NCBI GenBank assembly: GCA_035524095.1
Contig: DATKPK010000144.1
Location: 1 to 54,224, forward strand
Origin: DATJUF01 sp035524095
GTDB lineage: Bacteria; Desulfobacterota; Binatia; Binatales; Binataceae
Reading direction: 5' to 3'
Length of the DNA stretch: 54,224 bases
Part shown: piece by piece, positions 17,606-25,967 of the stretch
How the letters are laid out: every line of letters begins with the position of its first letter
Position numbering within the stretch: the stretch's first letter is position 1
Made by a program: the position numbers and the translations under genes
Notes under the pieces: generated by a model
The model's input: only the letters and a program-made list of their open reading frames with translations
The model's database searches: none
Told to the model about the DNA's origin: nothing

Positions 17606-18043
17606 GGTCTCCTCCCTCGCGAACCGTCCACCCCTAATCCGTCACGGGGACCTTCTTTGCAAGTCGTCCCTATAGGGGTAAAGCTTTGACTTAGCATAGT
17701 CAATGCCTTTGACTCATTGATGGACGCGGCCAGCAACTGAGTCGAGCAGACCTTCACTTAAGTGGGCGATGACACCATAGAAGCTTAACCTTTTGTCAAT
17801 TGACGCATCACTGATCCTGACGTCTCAATCGATTTCGATTTTCGTCGAATGTCCATAAATGCCACGGATCAGAGGCTTTTTGGGTCGCCCCACTGCGCTC
17901 AGCATCGTCCGTGACTCAGGATGGATCACTGCACTTCCCGTGATGGGACAAGCTCCGAGGCGATCCTGGCCGAGCCCGCGAATACCTTAGGGATGGACGT
18001 CGCGCCTCACCGATCGGCGACAACGCCTCGTCTCTGCTACTCG
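17606..18043. other. 438-bp intergenic region with three short palindromes
   Basis: It lies upstream of the lytic transglycosylase gene and downstream of the CoA-transferase gene, both leftward. It holds TTGACT-N6-AGTCAA (17686-17703), CACTTAAGTG (17755-17764) and GTCAATTGAC (17795-17804). The first and third share GTCAA. These may be regulatory sites for the transglycosylase promoter. I see no gene and no clear terminator. Confidence 0.4.
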
Positions 18044-20467
18044 CTAGGAATGGGCATGGGCGGTTGCCGGCGCGCGTCCGCATGCATTGACAACGCGCGT
18101 TGCGATCAGCCGCTCAATTTCCTCTTCAGAACGCCCAAGCTCACGCAGAATCGCGAGGCTGTGCTCGCCGATCAGGGGTGCTGGACGCCGCTGCACCGTC
18201 GTGGCGTTAGCAAATCGCAACGTGTGCCCGACTTCGAAAATCGAACCCGCCGTCGGATGGTCTTCCTGAATGACAATGTTATGCATTCGTAATGACGGCT
18301 CTATCGCGAGCTCATCGGGAGTAAAGGGTGCCGGGATTGCGCATGGGACGTTCTCGACGCGAAGCCGGCGTTCGGCACTGTGCGGGAGAAGCGGGGCTAA
18401 CGCGGCCTCGATCGCGCGGGCGATCGTGCTGATCGCCAGCGGTTGATTACGTGCTTCAGCGAAAGTCGGCCAAGCTGAATCGGCGATGGAAAGAGCACGG
18501 CGGACGCCGTCCCATTCGCGATCGCTGTAGCACGCGATCAGGATCCATCCGCCTGCCGTCCGATACAGCGCGTTAGTAGGCGCGTGACCGCGCTGTTCGG
18601 CATCAAGTGGGAAGGTTTCGATTGCATGGTCGCGAAGGCCATGCACGTCCGACATCGCGAGCAATCCAGCGCCAGTTTGCGGCACTTCGATGTATTGGCC
18701 GAGGCCGCTGCCTTCGCGTTCAACCAGGGCTGCGATAACCATCGCGGCGGACGTGAGGCCGCATCCGTAGTCCATATGCGTAAGGTAATGCGCAGGCTGA
18801 TTACTCTCGCCACCGGTGCGAGTCAGCAGGCCAGTGATAGCTGAATGCAGCGGTTCAAAGGTCGGTAGGCTCGACCACGGGCCGTCGTTGCCGTAACCGG
18901 ACGAATGACAATAGATGAGGCGTGGATTGAGCTTGCGCAGGTCCTCCCAACCGACACCAAGCCGATCCATCGCACCGGCCCGCATGTTGTTGTGGACGAC
19001 ATCGGCACGACGCACGAGGTCATGGACGATACGGCGTCCGTCGGCCGACTTGAGATCAATCGCGAGGCTTTCTTTCCCGCGCTGGACTCCCAGCAGGATG
19101 CTCAGTTGCGGACCGCGCATCGGGTCGCCGCCATACTCTTCGACCTTTATTACACGGGCCCCAAGGTCGGCAAACAGCCGATTGGCGAAAGGCCCCGCCA
19201 TATACGCGCCGAAATCGAGCACGAGAATCCCATCCAGCGGGCCAAGCCGTGGCGATGATGAGGATACGCCGGTACTGTTGGTGGTCGAGTGCTCGACGAT
19301 GGTGCCGTTTGCTCGCGGCGTTGATGCTGCTGCGGCGGTTGCTCCGAGCAATTTGGTGTTGTCCTGGCCGGGTTCGGGAATCTCGCGCCGAACCGTAATC
19401 GGTGTCCGGCTGAATTTGGCCAGGCGGCCCAGTGAGCGCGTGCCGTCAGGGGCGACATCGACCAGGCCGTTGGCCTCCATTTGTTCCAGCCAGAGGGCAT
19501 CGCCCGGTTGAAGCGCGGGCATGCAGCAGACGTCGTTTTTGGCCAGCAAGTCGCACCAATGTCTTGATGGCTGGCTCTTAAAGGTGCGGTCGAGAAACCC
19601 CCACAGCTCCTGCGCGACAGCCGGATCGAGAGGGACGGCGAGACTATGCGGATCGGCGTCGGCGACCGCCAAATCGTCGCGGCCCAGCAACTTGAGCAGG
19701 CGATCGAAAGCGCCGCGCGGCCCGGTATGGGCCTGTATCCAGCGACCATCGGCACATTGGAAAAGCTCAACGACTATCCGAAGATTATTGTGACGCGTCG
19801 AGATACGGCTACCTGGCATCAATGGACCACCGGCACCGCCTCCGACCCAGCGGGCATTGCTGAGGATCGCGATGCCATCGAGAAGTGAGGTCGTGACGGC
19901 TTGACCATGGCCGGTTCGCTCGCGTTCAAGCAAAGCACCAAGGATGCCGAGCTGGAGCATCCATGCGGCGCCGTAGGTCGCATGAGGCCAGCCTAAGAAG
20001 ACCGGCGCGCCGCGCACGCCTTCCTGAACATGTTGCAAGCCGTATTGCGCTTCGATCAACTCACCATAGACCGGAGCGTCGCCGGCATGAGGGTCGGCGG
20101 CAAGATCAGCGATGGAGCGCGGGTAGGCTGTGAGAGTCGCGGTAATCTGCCGCTGACTGAGCGGATAATCGAGGAGGCTGAACGGCTTCTGCATCCATGA
20201 ATGAGCGGTGTTGAGGATAATGTCGGCAGAGGCGAGCAACCGTTGCCATCCGCCGGTAGAGATATCGTGGGCGGTCGGAATGACGCTCTTCTGGCCGCGC
20301 AGCCATACACGGGAACCCGCCAATGCGCGAACGGGATCGCCGCCCTCAGGCTCGACCCGGATAACTTCGGCGCCGAGGTCAGCGAGGACCATCCCGGCGA
20401 TCGCGGCGGCGGGTGAGCGTTCCGATAAATCGAGCACGCGAACGAGTCCATCGAGCGGTCCAGCCAT
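18044..20467 (-). CDS. CaiB/BaiF (family III) CoA-transferase, two fused lobes
   Basis: An 807-residue protein made of two tandem family III CoA-transferase modules, each normally a separate ~400-residue polypeptide. Module 1 (about residues 1-390) starts PLDGLVRVLDLSERSPAAAI with LADLGAEVIRVEPEGGDPVR. Module 2 (about 405-795) starts LGPLDGILVLDFGAYMAGPF with FADLGARVIKVEEYGGDPMR, then RGKESLAIDLKSADGRRIV and HNNMRAGAMDRLGVG. In module 2 the aspartate position of the family is in the LIYCHSSGYGNDGPW region; module 1 has lost much of this region. So module 2 is more likely the catalytic one (inference). The substrate is unknown. It is divergent from thyX. Confidence 0.88.
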   Translation of the reverse strand: MAGPLDGLVRVLDLSERSPAAAIAGMVLADLGAEVIRVEPEGGDPVRALAGSRVWLRGQKSVIPTAHDISTGGWQRLLASADIILNTAHSWMQKPFSLLDYPLSQRQITATLTAYPRSIADLAADPHAGDAPVYGELIEAQYGLQHVQEGVRGAPVFLGWPHATYGAAWMLQLGILGALLERERTGHGQAVTTSLLDGIAILSNARWVGGGAGGPLMPGSRISTRHNNLRIVVELFQCADGRWIQAHTGPRGAFDRLLKLLGRDDLAVADADPHSLAVPLDPAVAQELWGFLDRTFKSQPSRHWCDLLAKNDVCCMPALQPGDALWLEQMEANGLVDVAPDGTRSLGRLAKFSRTPITVRREIPEPGQDNTKLLGATAAAASTPRANGTIVEHSTTNSTGVSSSSPRLGPLDGILVLDFGAYMAGPFANRLFADLGARVIKVEEYGGDPMRGPQLSILLGVQRGKESLAIDLKSADGRRIVHDLVRRADVVHNNMRAGAMDRLGVGWEDLRKLNPRLIYCHSSGYGNDGPWSSLPTFEPLHSAITGLLTRTGGESNQPAHYLTHMDYGCGLTSAAMVIAALVEREGSGLGQYIEVPQTGAGLLAMSDVHGLRDHAIETFPLDAEQRGHAPTNALYRTAGGWILIACYSDREWDGVRRALSIADSAWPTFAEARNQPLAISTIARAIEAALAPLLPHSAERRLRVENVPCAIPAPFTPDELAIEPSLRMHNIVIQEDHPTAGSIFEVGHTLRFANATTVQRRPAPLIGEHSLAILRELGRSEEEIERLIATRVVNACGRAPATAHAHS

Positions 20468-20581
20468 GATCAGCCTCCAGCCGCGATACCGACGGCGCCA
20501 TCGATACTTATGGCTGAGCGATAGGACGAATCGGCGGCAAAATCAAACGCCTGGATGGGCAACCGCATCCGCATTTCAATT

Positions 20582-20592
20582 CACACCGTGTG
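20582..20592. promoter_or_regulatory. Short inverted repeat in the CoA-transferase/thyX divergent region
   Basis: CACAC-C-GTGTG, an 11-bp inverted repeat in the 248-bp gap between two divergent genes. It is short enough to occur by chance; recorded because of its position. Confidence 0.2.
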
Positions 20593-20715
20593 TAAAGATG
20601 TATGGCGATGAAGGTGTCTGTATCCCGCACGCGTCGTAGTATGCTCAGACCGGGTTGCAAGCTCGCATTGAAGAAAACCCGACGAGGCAAACCTCCAGCG
20701 GAATTCAAATAAATA

Positions 20716-21543
20716 ATGACTAATCAAGCGAAGATGCAGGTGCGGCTGATTGATTATGCGCGGGCGCCGCTGGAAAAACTCTATGCGGCCTTTCGCACCT
20801 GTTACTCAGCCGATACGCCAATCGAGATTTGGGAAAAGATCGAGGCCGAAAAGATCAGCCGCGAGAAAATCCGCGATTTTATTGGCGAGCGGCTCAAGAC
20901 CGGTCACGCTTCGCCGCTTGAACAAGTGGTTTTCTGGTTCGCGATTTCAGGGGTGTCCCGGTCGTTGTCGCATCAGTTCGTACGCCATCGGATAGGTATC
21001 AGCTTCGAACAGCAGAGTCAGCGCTACGTCAAGTTTAAACAGGACAAGCTCGCCTTTGTGCTGCCGGAATCATGGTCGCGCGCCGGGATGGATACGGAGT
21101 TCGCGGAGTTGCTGGAAAAGACCTCGGAACTCTATGCGCGTGCACTGAAAGCTGGAATCCCAGCAGAAGACGCGCGTTTCGTGCTGCCCAACGCAGCGCC
21201 GACCAACTTCCATGTGATGGTCAACTTCGCCGAGATGCTCCATATTTGCGACCTCCGGCTATGCGTGCGCGCACAATGGGAAATTCGCCGGATGGTCGCT
21301 GTGATGCGTGCGGAAATCAAGCGGGTGCTGCCGGAAATCGCAGTGTTCCTGCAGCCCAAATGCGGCGAGAATCGGATGGGCTATTGCGACGAATCGCTCG
21401 ACGAATGGCGCAAATGCCCGCTCGGCCGCATCCGGCCCCATAAGTCGGTTCTGTTCGAGTTGCATGAGCGCTACGGCAAGAACAAAGCTCAAGCACTGGG
21501 CGAGGAAGAATTCAAAGCGGTGGAGGAGTTGGAACAATTGTGA
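20716..21543 (+). CDS. thyX: Flavin-dependent thymidylate synthase
   Basis: ThyX makes dTMP from dUMP using methylene-tetrahydrofolate and FAD/NADPH. The 275-residue protein contains the ThyX signature at residues 90-103: RHRIGISFEQQSQR. The RHR triad and the serine (Ser101) are separated by eight residues, whereas the usual description is RHR-x7-S. Other family features are HASPLEQVVFWFAISGVSRSLSHQFVRHR and an RLCVRAQWEIR C-terminal helix that binds dUMP. No thyA is visible in the window. The ATG has only a weak ribosome site. Confidence 0.93.
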   Translation: MTNQAKMQVRLIDYARAPLEKLYAAFRTCYSADTPIEIWEKIEAEKISREKIRDFIGERLKTGHASPLEQVVFWFAISGVSRSLSHQFVRHRIGISFEQQSQRYVKFKQDKLAFVLPESWSRAGMDTEFAELLEKTSELYARALKAGIPAEDARFVLPNAAPTNFHVMVNFAEMLHICDLRLCVRAQWEIRRMVAVMRAEIKRVLPEIAVFLQPKCGENRMGYCDESLDEWRKCPLGRIRPHKSVLFELHERYGKNKAQALGEEEFKAVEELEQL

Positions 21544-21560
21544 AACACGCAGATGTAGGC

Positions 21561-21798
21561 CTCGCTTGCGAGGCCGTGCACACACGAGTCTGCGAGCGCT
21601 GTGCCTGAAGAATCTGAATTCTCGCTTGCGAGCAGTGCACATGCGAGTGCGCAACTCCTGTGCCTCAGGAATCTGAAATTTCGCCCGCAAGGCCGCGCAT
21701 CGGCACGTAGAGCTGAGCTCCTGAGGCCGTTAACGACTGAGTCTGTGAATGGAATCGGTGTAAACTAGGCGTCGAGCACTGCGCCTGAAGAATTTTGA
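21561..21798. repeat. Imperfect ~60-bp tandem repeat patch
   Basis: Two adjacent 60-bp units (21561-21620 and 21621-21680) both begin CTCGCTTGCGAG, continue with a GTGCACA word, and end CTGTGCCT...GGAATCTGAA or near variants. A degenerate third copy starts at 21681 (TCGCCCGCAAGGCCG). The unit's distal part recurs at 21770-21798 (GTCGAGCACTGCGCCTGAAG). CTCGC-TT-GCGAG is itself an inverted repeat. It lies between thyX and the zinc-ribbon ORF and is not coding as far as I can see. Confidence 0.7.
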
Positions 21799-21820
21799 GA
21801 TGCGTCGAAAATAATTTGCG

Positions 21821-22063
21821 ATGGGACTGATCGAATACAGCTACCCAGGCGGCGCCGACCGCATAATCGATCCCTGCTCCCTCTGCCGCCATGCCGAGGG
21901 TGTCTGGAGCATTGCCTGGCCCAACTTACCCGACGATGCGCTTTACCTCGTATGCGGCAAATGCCTGTGGCGCAAATTCCACGAAGTACCTAAGGGCATC
22001 GTCCGCAGCGGATTGGTCCGCCGGGTTTTCCATGGCCGCGTCTTCGGCCGCGACAGCGCCTGA
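21821..22063 (+). CDS. Small zinc-ribbon-like hypothetical protein
   Basis: An 80-residue ORF with two CxxC pairs: Cys19/Cys22 (DPCSLCRHAEGVW) and Cys45/Cys48 (LVCGKCLW), the spacing of a zinc ribbon. The C-terminal part is basic. No good ribosome site is present, and the unusual composition of the overlapping frame shows that this frame, not that of the DNA glycosylase, is the coding one here. Its last 32 bp overlap the likely start of the DNA glycosylase gene, suggesting coupled translation. Function unknown. Confidence 0.5.
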   Translation: MGLIEYSYPGGADRIIDPCSLCRHAEGVWSIAWPNLPDDALYLVCGKCLWRKFHEVPKGIVRSGLVRRVFHGRVFGRDSA

Positions 22064-22742
22064 CACTTCAATTGCCTTGACTTCAGGTGGAAGGACGGCC
22101 CGCATCGGGCCACCCTCGCCTGTTCCTTTATCCGCATCATCGAAGACAGCCGCGTTCGCCGCCTTACGCGAATCGATGCTGGCATGCGGACGTTGCCCGA
22201 AGCTGGTCGAATCGCGGTCGCGCGTAGTGCCAGGTGACGGTGCCGTACCAGCCGAAGTCGCTTTTGTCGGGCTTGCGCCCGGACGTTTCGGCGGCGACCG
22301 TACCGGGATTCCTTTCGACGCTGATCGGTCAGGAGAATTGCTTCGGCGCATGATCAAGCACGCGGGGCTGCGCGGGGTCTTTATCACCAACGTCGTGCGC
22401 TGTAATCCGCGCGATCTTCGGGGGCGCAATCGCGATCCCGATGCGAGCGAGATCGCCAACTGCCGCAGCCATCTGACAGCGGAGCTTGCGATGGTTAATC
22501 CGCGAATCGTTGTCTGTTTGGGGCGGATCGCGTGGAATGCACTCGCGGGCCGCGAAAATCCATTCGAGCCACAACGTCCAAAGGTCATCGAGGTTCACGG
22601 TAGCCGGCTGTTACCGCTGTACCATCCGGCGTACGTAATCCGTGGCGCATATGCGGAACGAAGCTACCGCCGCCATTTCGTGTGGCTCGCCAGGATGTTG
22701 CGCGAAATCGTCTCCGCACATCTCCCAAACCCGAACGATTGA
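22032..22742 (+). CDS. Uracil-DNA glycosylase, 4Fe-4S type (family 4/5)
   Basis: Removes uracil from DNA. About 236 residues from the ATG at 22032; the exact start is uncertain and the first ~40 residues are low-complexity. Four cysteines fit the iron-sulfur cluster of family 4/5 enzymes: Cys52 and Cys55 (LACGRC), Cys124 (NVVRC), Cys144 (ANC). Motif A is GLAPGRFGGDRTGIPF (from Gly80), which resembles family 5 (UdgB). The distal motif LYHPAYVIR (His198-Pro199) resembles family 4 (UdgA). The enzyme is therefore clear, but the subfamily is mixed. The MoxR gene starts 33 bp downstream. Confidence 0.85.
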   Translation: MAASSAATAPDTSIALTSGGRTARIGPPSPVPLSASSKTAAFAALRESMLACGRCPKLVESRSRVVPGDGAVPAEVAFVGLAPGRFGGDRTGIPFDADRSGELLRRMIKHAGLRGVFITNVVRCNPRDLRGRNRDPDASEIANCRSHLTAELAMVNPRIVVCLGRIAWNALAGRENPFEPQRPKVIEVHGSRLLPLYHPAYVIRGAYAERSYRRHFVWLARMLREIVSAHLPNPND

Positions 22743-22775
22743 CCCGCCGTCGTACCCCCGCGATGCTGTCGGTCA

Positions 22776-23648
22776 GTGGAAATCACACCCGAAGCAATCG
22801 CCGCCGGGATGCGCCGCGAGCATTACATCACTAATCAGCGGGTCGAGACCGCAGTCTACCTTGCACTCGCGCTCGACAAGCCTCTCCTGATCGAAGGACC
22901 GGCGGGCGCGGGCAAAACCGAAATTGCCAAGGTGGTGGCGGCGATGCTCGCGACTGACCTGATCCGCCTGCAATGCTACGAAGGACTCGACGAGGCGCGC
23001 GCGCTTTACGAATGGAATTACCAAAAGCAGCTTTTGCGCTTGCAGGCTGGCAAGGGCGAAGGTGGCGAATGGGCGGAGATTTCAGCGGACCTCTTTTCAC
23101 GCGATTATCTGCTTGAACGGCCGCTGCTCAAGGCGATCACTGCGCCGCGCAAGGTTGTACTGCTGATTGACGAAATCGACAAGGCTGACGAGGAGTTTGA
23201 GGCGTTCCTGCTCGAATTGCTCTCCGACTTCCAAATCAGTCTGCCGGAACTCGGAACTATCCGGGCAAATCAGCCGCCAGCGGTTATCCTAACTTCGAAT
23301 CGGGCTCGTGAATTATCGGAAGCATTGCGCCGCCGCTGCCTCCATCTATTTATCGATTTCCCCGGAATCGAGCAGGAACGCAAAATCATCGAGCTGAAAG
23401 TACCGGAACTCGAAACGCGTCTGGCGGCCGAAGCCGCGCGCTTCGTCAACGCGCTGCGCAAGCTCGAGCTCAAGAAATCACCCTCAATTGCTGAGACGCT
23501 CGATTGGGCCCGCGCTCTAGTAAGAATTGGCGCTAAAGAACTCGACGCGTCAGTGCTTCGCATGAGCCTCGGCGTGATGCTCAAGCATGAAGAGGACCGT
23601 GCCGTGGTCGAGTCAAAGCTTTCTTCGATTGCGACTCGAACGCGCTAG
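22776..23648 (+). CDS. MoxR-type AAA+ ATPase
   Basis: A 290-residue AAA+ ATPase of the MoxR group, which act with VWA proteins as chaperones or metal/cofactor insertases for partner enzymes. Walker A is GPAGAGKT at residues 41-48. Walker B is VVLLIDEIDKAD near 125-136. Sensor 1 is VILTSNRARELSEALRRRC. The start is GTG at 22776; the next in-frame ATG (residue 12) is possible. The VWA-domain gene follows 15 bp downstream, so the two are almost certainly translated from one mRNA. Confidence 0.92.
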   Translation: MEITPEAIAAGMRREHYITNQRVETAVYLALALDKPLLIEGPAGAGKTEIAKVVAAMLATDLIRLQCYEGLDEARALYEWNYQKQLLRLQAGKGEGGEWAEISADLFSRDYLLERPLLKAITAPRKVVLLIDEIDKADEEFEAFLLELLSDFQISLPELGTIRANQPPAVILTSNRARELSEALRRRCLHLFIDFPGIEQERKIIELKVPELETRLAAEAARFVNALRKLELKKSPSIAETLDWARALVRIGAKELDASVLRMSLGVMLKHEEDRAVVESKLSSIATRTR

Positions 23649-23663
23649 GTATCTGCGAAATCC

Positions 23664-25022
23664 ATGGCGTGGCGCGATAGCTTGCTCGAATTTATCGAGA
23701 TGTTGCGGGCCGCCGGAATACGAATTTCGGTGGCCGAGTCGCTCGACGCGATGCGTGCCGTTGCGGCCGTCGGCCTTGAGCAGCGCGGACGCGTGCGCGA
23801 AGCGCTTGCATCCACGCTGCTCAAAGATGAAGCCGAACGCGGCGTCTTCGACGACGCGTTCGCTCAATATTTCGGCGGAGGGCGCGGGCCACTGCGCGAG
23901 GGCGGGCGTCGCGCACCCTCGCGCAGCGGCCTTATCGGCATTGGCGGAGACAGCGGTGGGGCGGGCTCCGCGCAGCCAGAGCGCGCGCGGCCCGTCCCAC
24001 CGCTGTTGGAGAGTGGGACTAGGCGGCAGGATGCCGCCCAGTCCCACTCCCCAACTGAGCCGCAGACGCAAGCGAAGACCCCAGATGAGAGGCACACCGG
24101 GGGAGAGGCCGCGCCCTCTGCTGGCCCAGCCTCCCCATCCGCCTCCGATAACACCAACGCCGACGGGAATGAGGACAGTACGGCCGCGCGGCATGACACC
24201 CTGTCGCCGGGTCGCGGGACCGCGGAGTTACTCGCTGCCCTCGAAAAGGCGATTGCTGGCGCGAGAAGCGGCGACGCATCGGACAGTACTGCGGCAGGAC
24301 GCGCCGCGCGATTGCGCGAGACCGAACGGCTACCGTTCGCCGGCTATGACGATCTCGCATACCAGCAGGCGCGCGATATCTTGAAAGTTCTGCGGCGGCG
24401 TCTGCGGGCGCGGTTGGCGCGCCGATTGCGCATCGCGGGAGACGGACGAATCGACTTTCGCCGGACTGTCCGAGCCGCGACGCAACATGGCGGAATCCTT
24501 GCAGAATTGCGCTTTCGCAACCGCCGTCCACGTCACTTGGACTTACTGCTGTTGGGCGATGTCTCTGGTTCGATGCGTTACGCAGCGGTCCTCATGCTTG
24601 AGCTGATGGCAGGGGCACAAGACCTTTTCCGCCATGTCCGAAGCTTCGTTTATATAGACAGCCTTGCCGAGGCGGGATTCGAGCTAGGCCATCTGGTGAC
24701 GGTACCGGCCGTGGATTTTATGGCCCGCTCGGATTTTGGCAAGGTGCTGACGGAACTTTGGGAACGGCGCGCCGCCTTGGTCTCGCGCGCCTCGATAATC
24801 GTGATCATCGGCGACGGCCGCAACAATCGGAGGCCGCCGCGCGCGGAGATCCTGCGGGATCTGCGGCGCGGCTGTCGGTCCGTCATCTGGCTCAATCCGG
24901 AGCCGCCGGAGCGCTGGGGGACTGGTGATAGCGCGATAGCTCGCTATGCTCGCGCTGCCGATCAGTTAGTCGCATGCGGCAATTTAGAAGCGCTGGAACG
25001 CAGCTTGGCAAGCGCCGTTTGA
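23664..25022 (+). CDS. VWA-domain (CoxE-like) protein, MoxR partner
   Basis: 452 residues. The N-terminal ~75 residues are helical (LLEFIEMLRAAGIRISVAES), as in CoxE-like proteins. A long low-complexity linker (about 75-210, rich in Gly, Pro, Ala, Thr, Arg) follows and is encoded by DNA with three strong palindromes. The C-terminal von Willebrand factor A domain begins near 290 (HLDLLLLGDVSGSM) and keeps the MIDAS motif DxSxS. IIVIIGDGRNNRR is the second conserved strand. It is the expected partner of the MoxR ATPase just upstream. The client enzyme is not evident in the neighbourhood. Confidence 0.88.
   Translation: MAWRDSLLEFIEMLRAAGIRISVAESLDAMRAVAAVGLEQRGRVREALASTLLKDEAERGVFDDAFAQYFGGGRGPLREGGRRAPSRSGLIGIGGDSGGAGSAQPERARPVPPLLESGTRRQDAAQSHSPTEPQTQAKTPDERHTGGEAAPSAGPASPSASDNTNADGNEDSTAARHDTLSPGRGTAELLAALEKAIAGARSGDASDSTAAGRAARLRETERLPFAGYDDLAYQQARDILKVLRRRLRARLARRLRIAGDGRIDFRRTVRAATQHGGILAELRFRNRRPRHLDLLLLGDVSGSMRYAAVLMLELMAGAQDLFRHVRSFVYIDSLAEAGFELGHLVTVPAVDFMARSDFGKVLTELWERRAALVSRASIIVIIGDGRNNRRPPRAEILRDLRRGCRSVIWLNPEPPERWGTGDSAIARYARAADQLVACGNLEALERSLASAV
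23892..24054. repeat. Three consecutive palindromes inside the VWA linker
   Basis: Hairpin A: CTGCGCGAGGG (23892-23902) / CCCTCGCGCAG (23916-23926), 11 bp perfect. Hairpin B: CAGCGGTGGGGCGGGC (23951-23966) / GCCCGTCCCACCGCTG (23990-24005), 16 bp with one G-T pair. Hairpin C: arms built from TTGG, GAGTGGGACT and GGCGGCA (24006-24028) against TGCCGCC, AGTCCCACTC and CCAA (24032-24054), about 21 paired bases around a 3-nt loop. B and C share GTGGGRC-type words. The reading frame is maintained throughout. Confidence 0.8.
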
Positions 25023-25181
25023 GTCCTGACGGTACATAGCGCCATTCAGAAAACTTGTAGATAATACGCGTGCCATAAGCTAAAAATGGTTGTCCGAAGA
25101 AAGCCAAGCCGCGCGGCTGCGCGAAATTCGAAGCTGCAGTGAGCGGCTGCACAACGATGCTGAGGAGACGAGAAGAACCTG

Positions 25182-25967
25182 GTGAAACATCGCAAAGCTG
25201 ATCGTATGAGAACGGCCCGCGCGGCAATGATGCTTGCGGTGATTTTCTTGCTGGGGGCTCATCGTGCAGGGGCACAGACGGCGGCTGGAAGCCTGACTGC
25301 TGTTAGCGGCACTGTAACCATCACACGAGGAACCGCAACGATTCCGGGCGCTTACGGCACCCCGGTGCAGGTCGGTGATCGTATCGCGACCGGGCCGAGC
25401 AGTAGTGCGACCGTCACGCTGGGCGATGGCACGCAGATGGAGTTGACCGATTCTGCGACGCTGACAATCGATAAGGAACTGGTCTCAAGCACGGGCACAC
25501 GCCAGAGCACGCAAGTCTCGTTGCTCAGCGGCATAGTGCGTTCTCTCGTGCGGTTTACGCCAGGGACGCCGCCTAACTACGAGGTGCACACCCCAAATGC
25601 GGTCGCTGCGGCGCGAGGCACCAGTTATGACACGCAGTACTCAAAGGGCGTGCCGAACGACAAATATCCGGGCTGCCTCGAATTCACCAACGTCAACGTC
25701 TTTGACGGAGTCGTCGGAGTGACTAACCCCACCAATCCGACCTCGCCCGAAGTACAAGTCAAACCCGGCCAGAAGGTAATTGTGCCGTGCGGAGCAGCCC
25801 CGTTGATAGCGGGTACAACCGCTGGTATCGGTACGGGTGCCTTGGTTGCGGGCGGCATAATTGTCGGCGCAGGTGCCGGTGTCGGCGGAGCGGCGGCGGC
25901 CGGAGCCTTCGACGGCTCCAGTGGCGGAGGCCCTCCACCGAAAAAAGCGGTTACCGGTAACAACTGA
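25182..25967 (+). CDS. Secreted FecR-domain protein
   Basis: 261 residues. An N-terminal signal peptide (MMLAVIFLLGAHRAGAQ, cleavage after AGA or nearby) is followed by a FecR-type domain (GTPVQVGDRIATGPSSSATV, LGDGTQMELTDSATL, and VHTPNAVAAARGTSYDTQYS). The C-terminal 70 residues contain a Gly/Ala-rich hydrophobic stretch (GTGALVAGGIIVGAGAGVGG) that may be a membrane segment or a surface-anchor. The start is GTG at 25182 or ATG at 25206; GAGGAG lies 14 nt before the GTG. Genes of this type commonly sit next to CHASE2 cyclases, as here, so it may supply periplasmic input to the sensor (inference). Confidence 0.88.
   Translation: MKHRKADRMRTARAAMMLAVIFLLGAHRAGAQTAAGSLTAVSGTVTITRGTATIPGAYGTPVQVGDRIATGPSSSATVTLGDGTQMELTDSATLTIDKELVSSTGTRQSTQVSLLSGIVRSLVRFTPGTPPNYEVHTPNAVAAARGTSYDTQYSKGVPNDKYPGCLEFTNVNVFDGVVGVTNPTNPTSPEVQVKPGQKVIVPCGAAPLIAGTTAGIGTGALVAGGIIVGAGAGVGGAAAAGAFDGSSGGGPPPKKAVTGNN

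Noticed and set aside
17921..18292. Forward open frame of 123 codons at the end of the CoA-transferase gene
   Set aside because: It overlaps the reverse-strand coding sequence and reads like antisense shadow, with no ribosome site or domain.
18915..19511. Long forward open frame of 198 codons inside the CoA-transferase gene
   Set aside because: It lies entirely within well-supported reverse coding sequence; its composition (Arg/Ser/Pro-rich) is that of a shadow frame.
21561..21798. CRISPR array at the 60-bp repeats
   Set aside because: Units are contiguous, imperfect and lack spacers of regular length; no cas genes are present.
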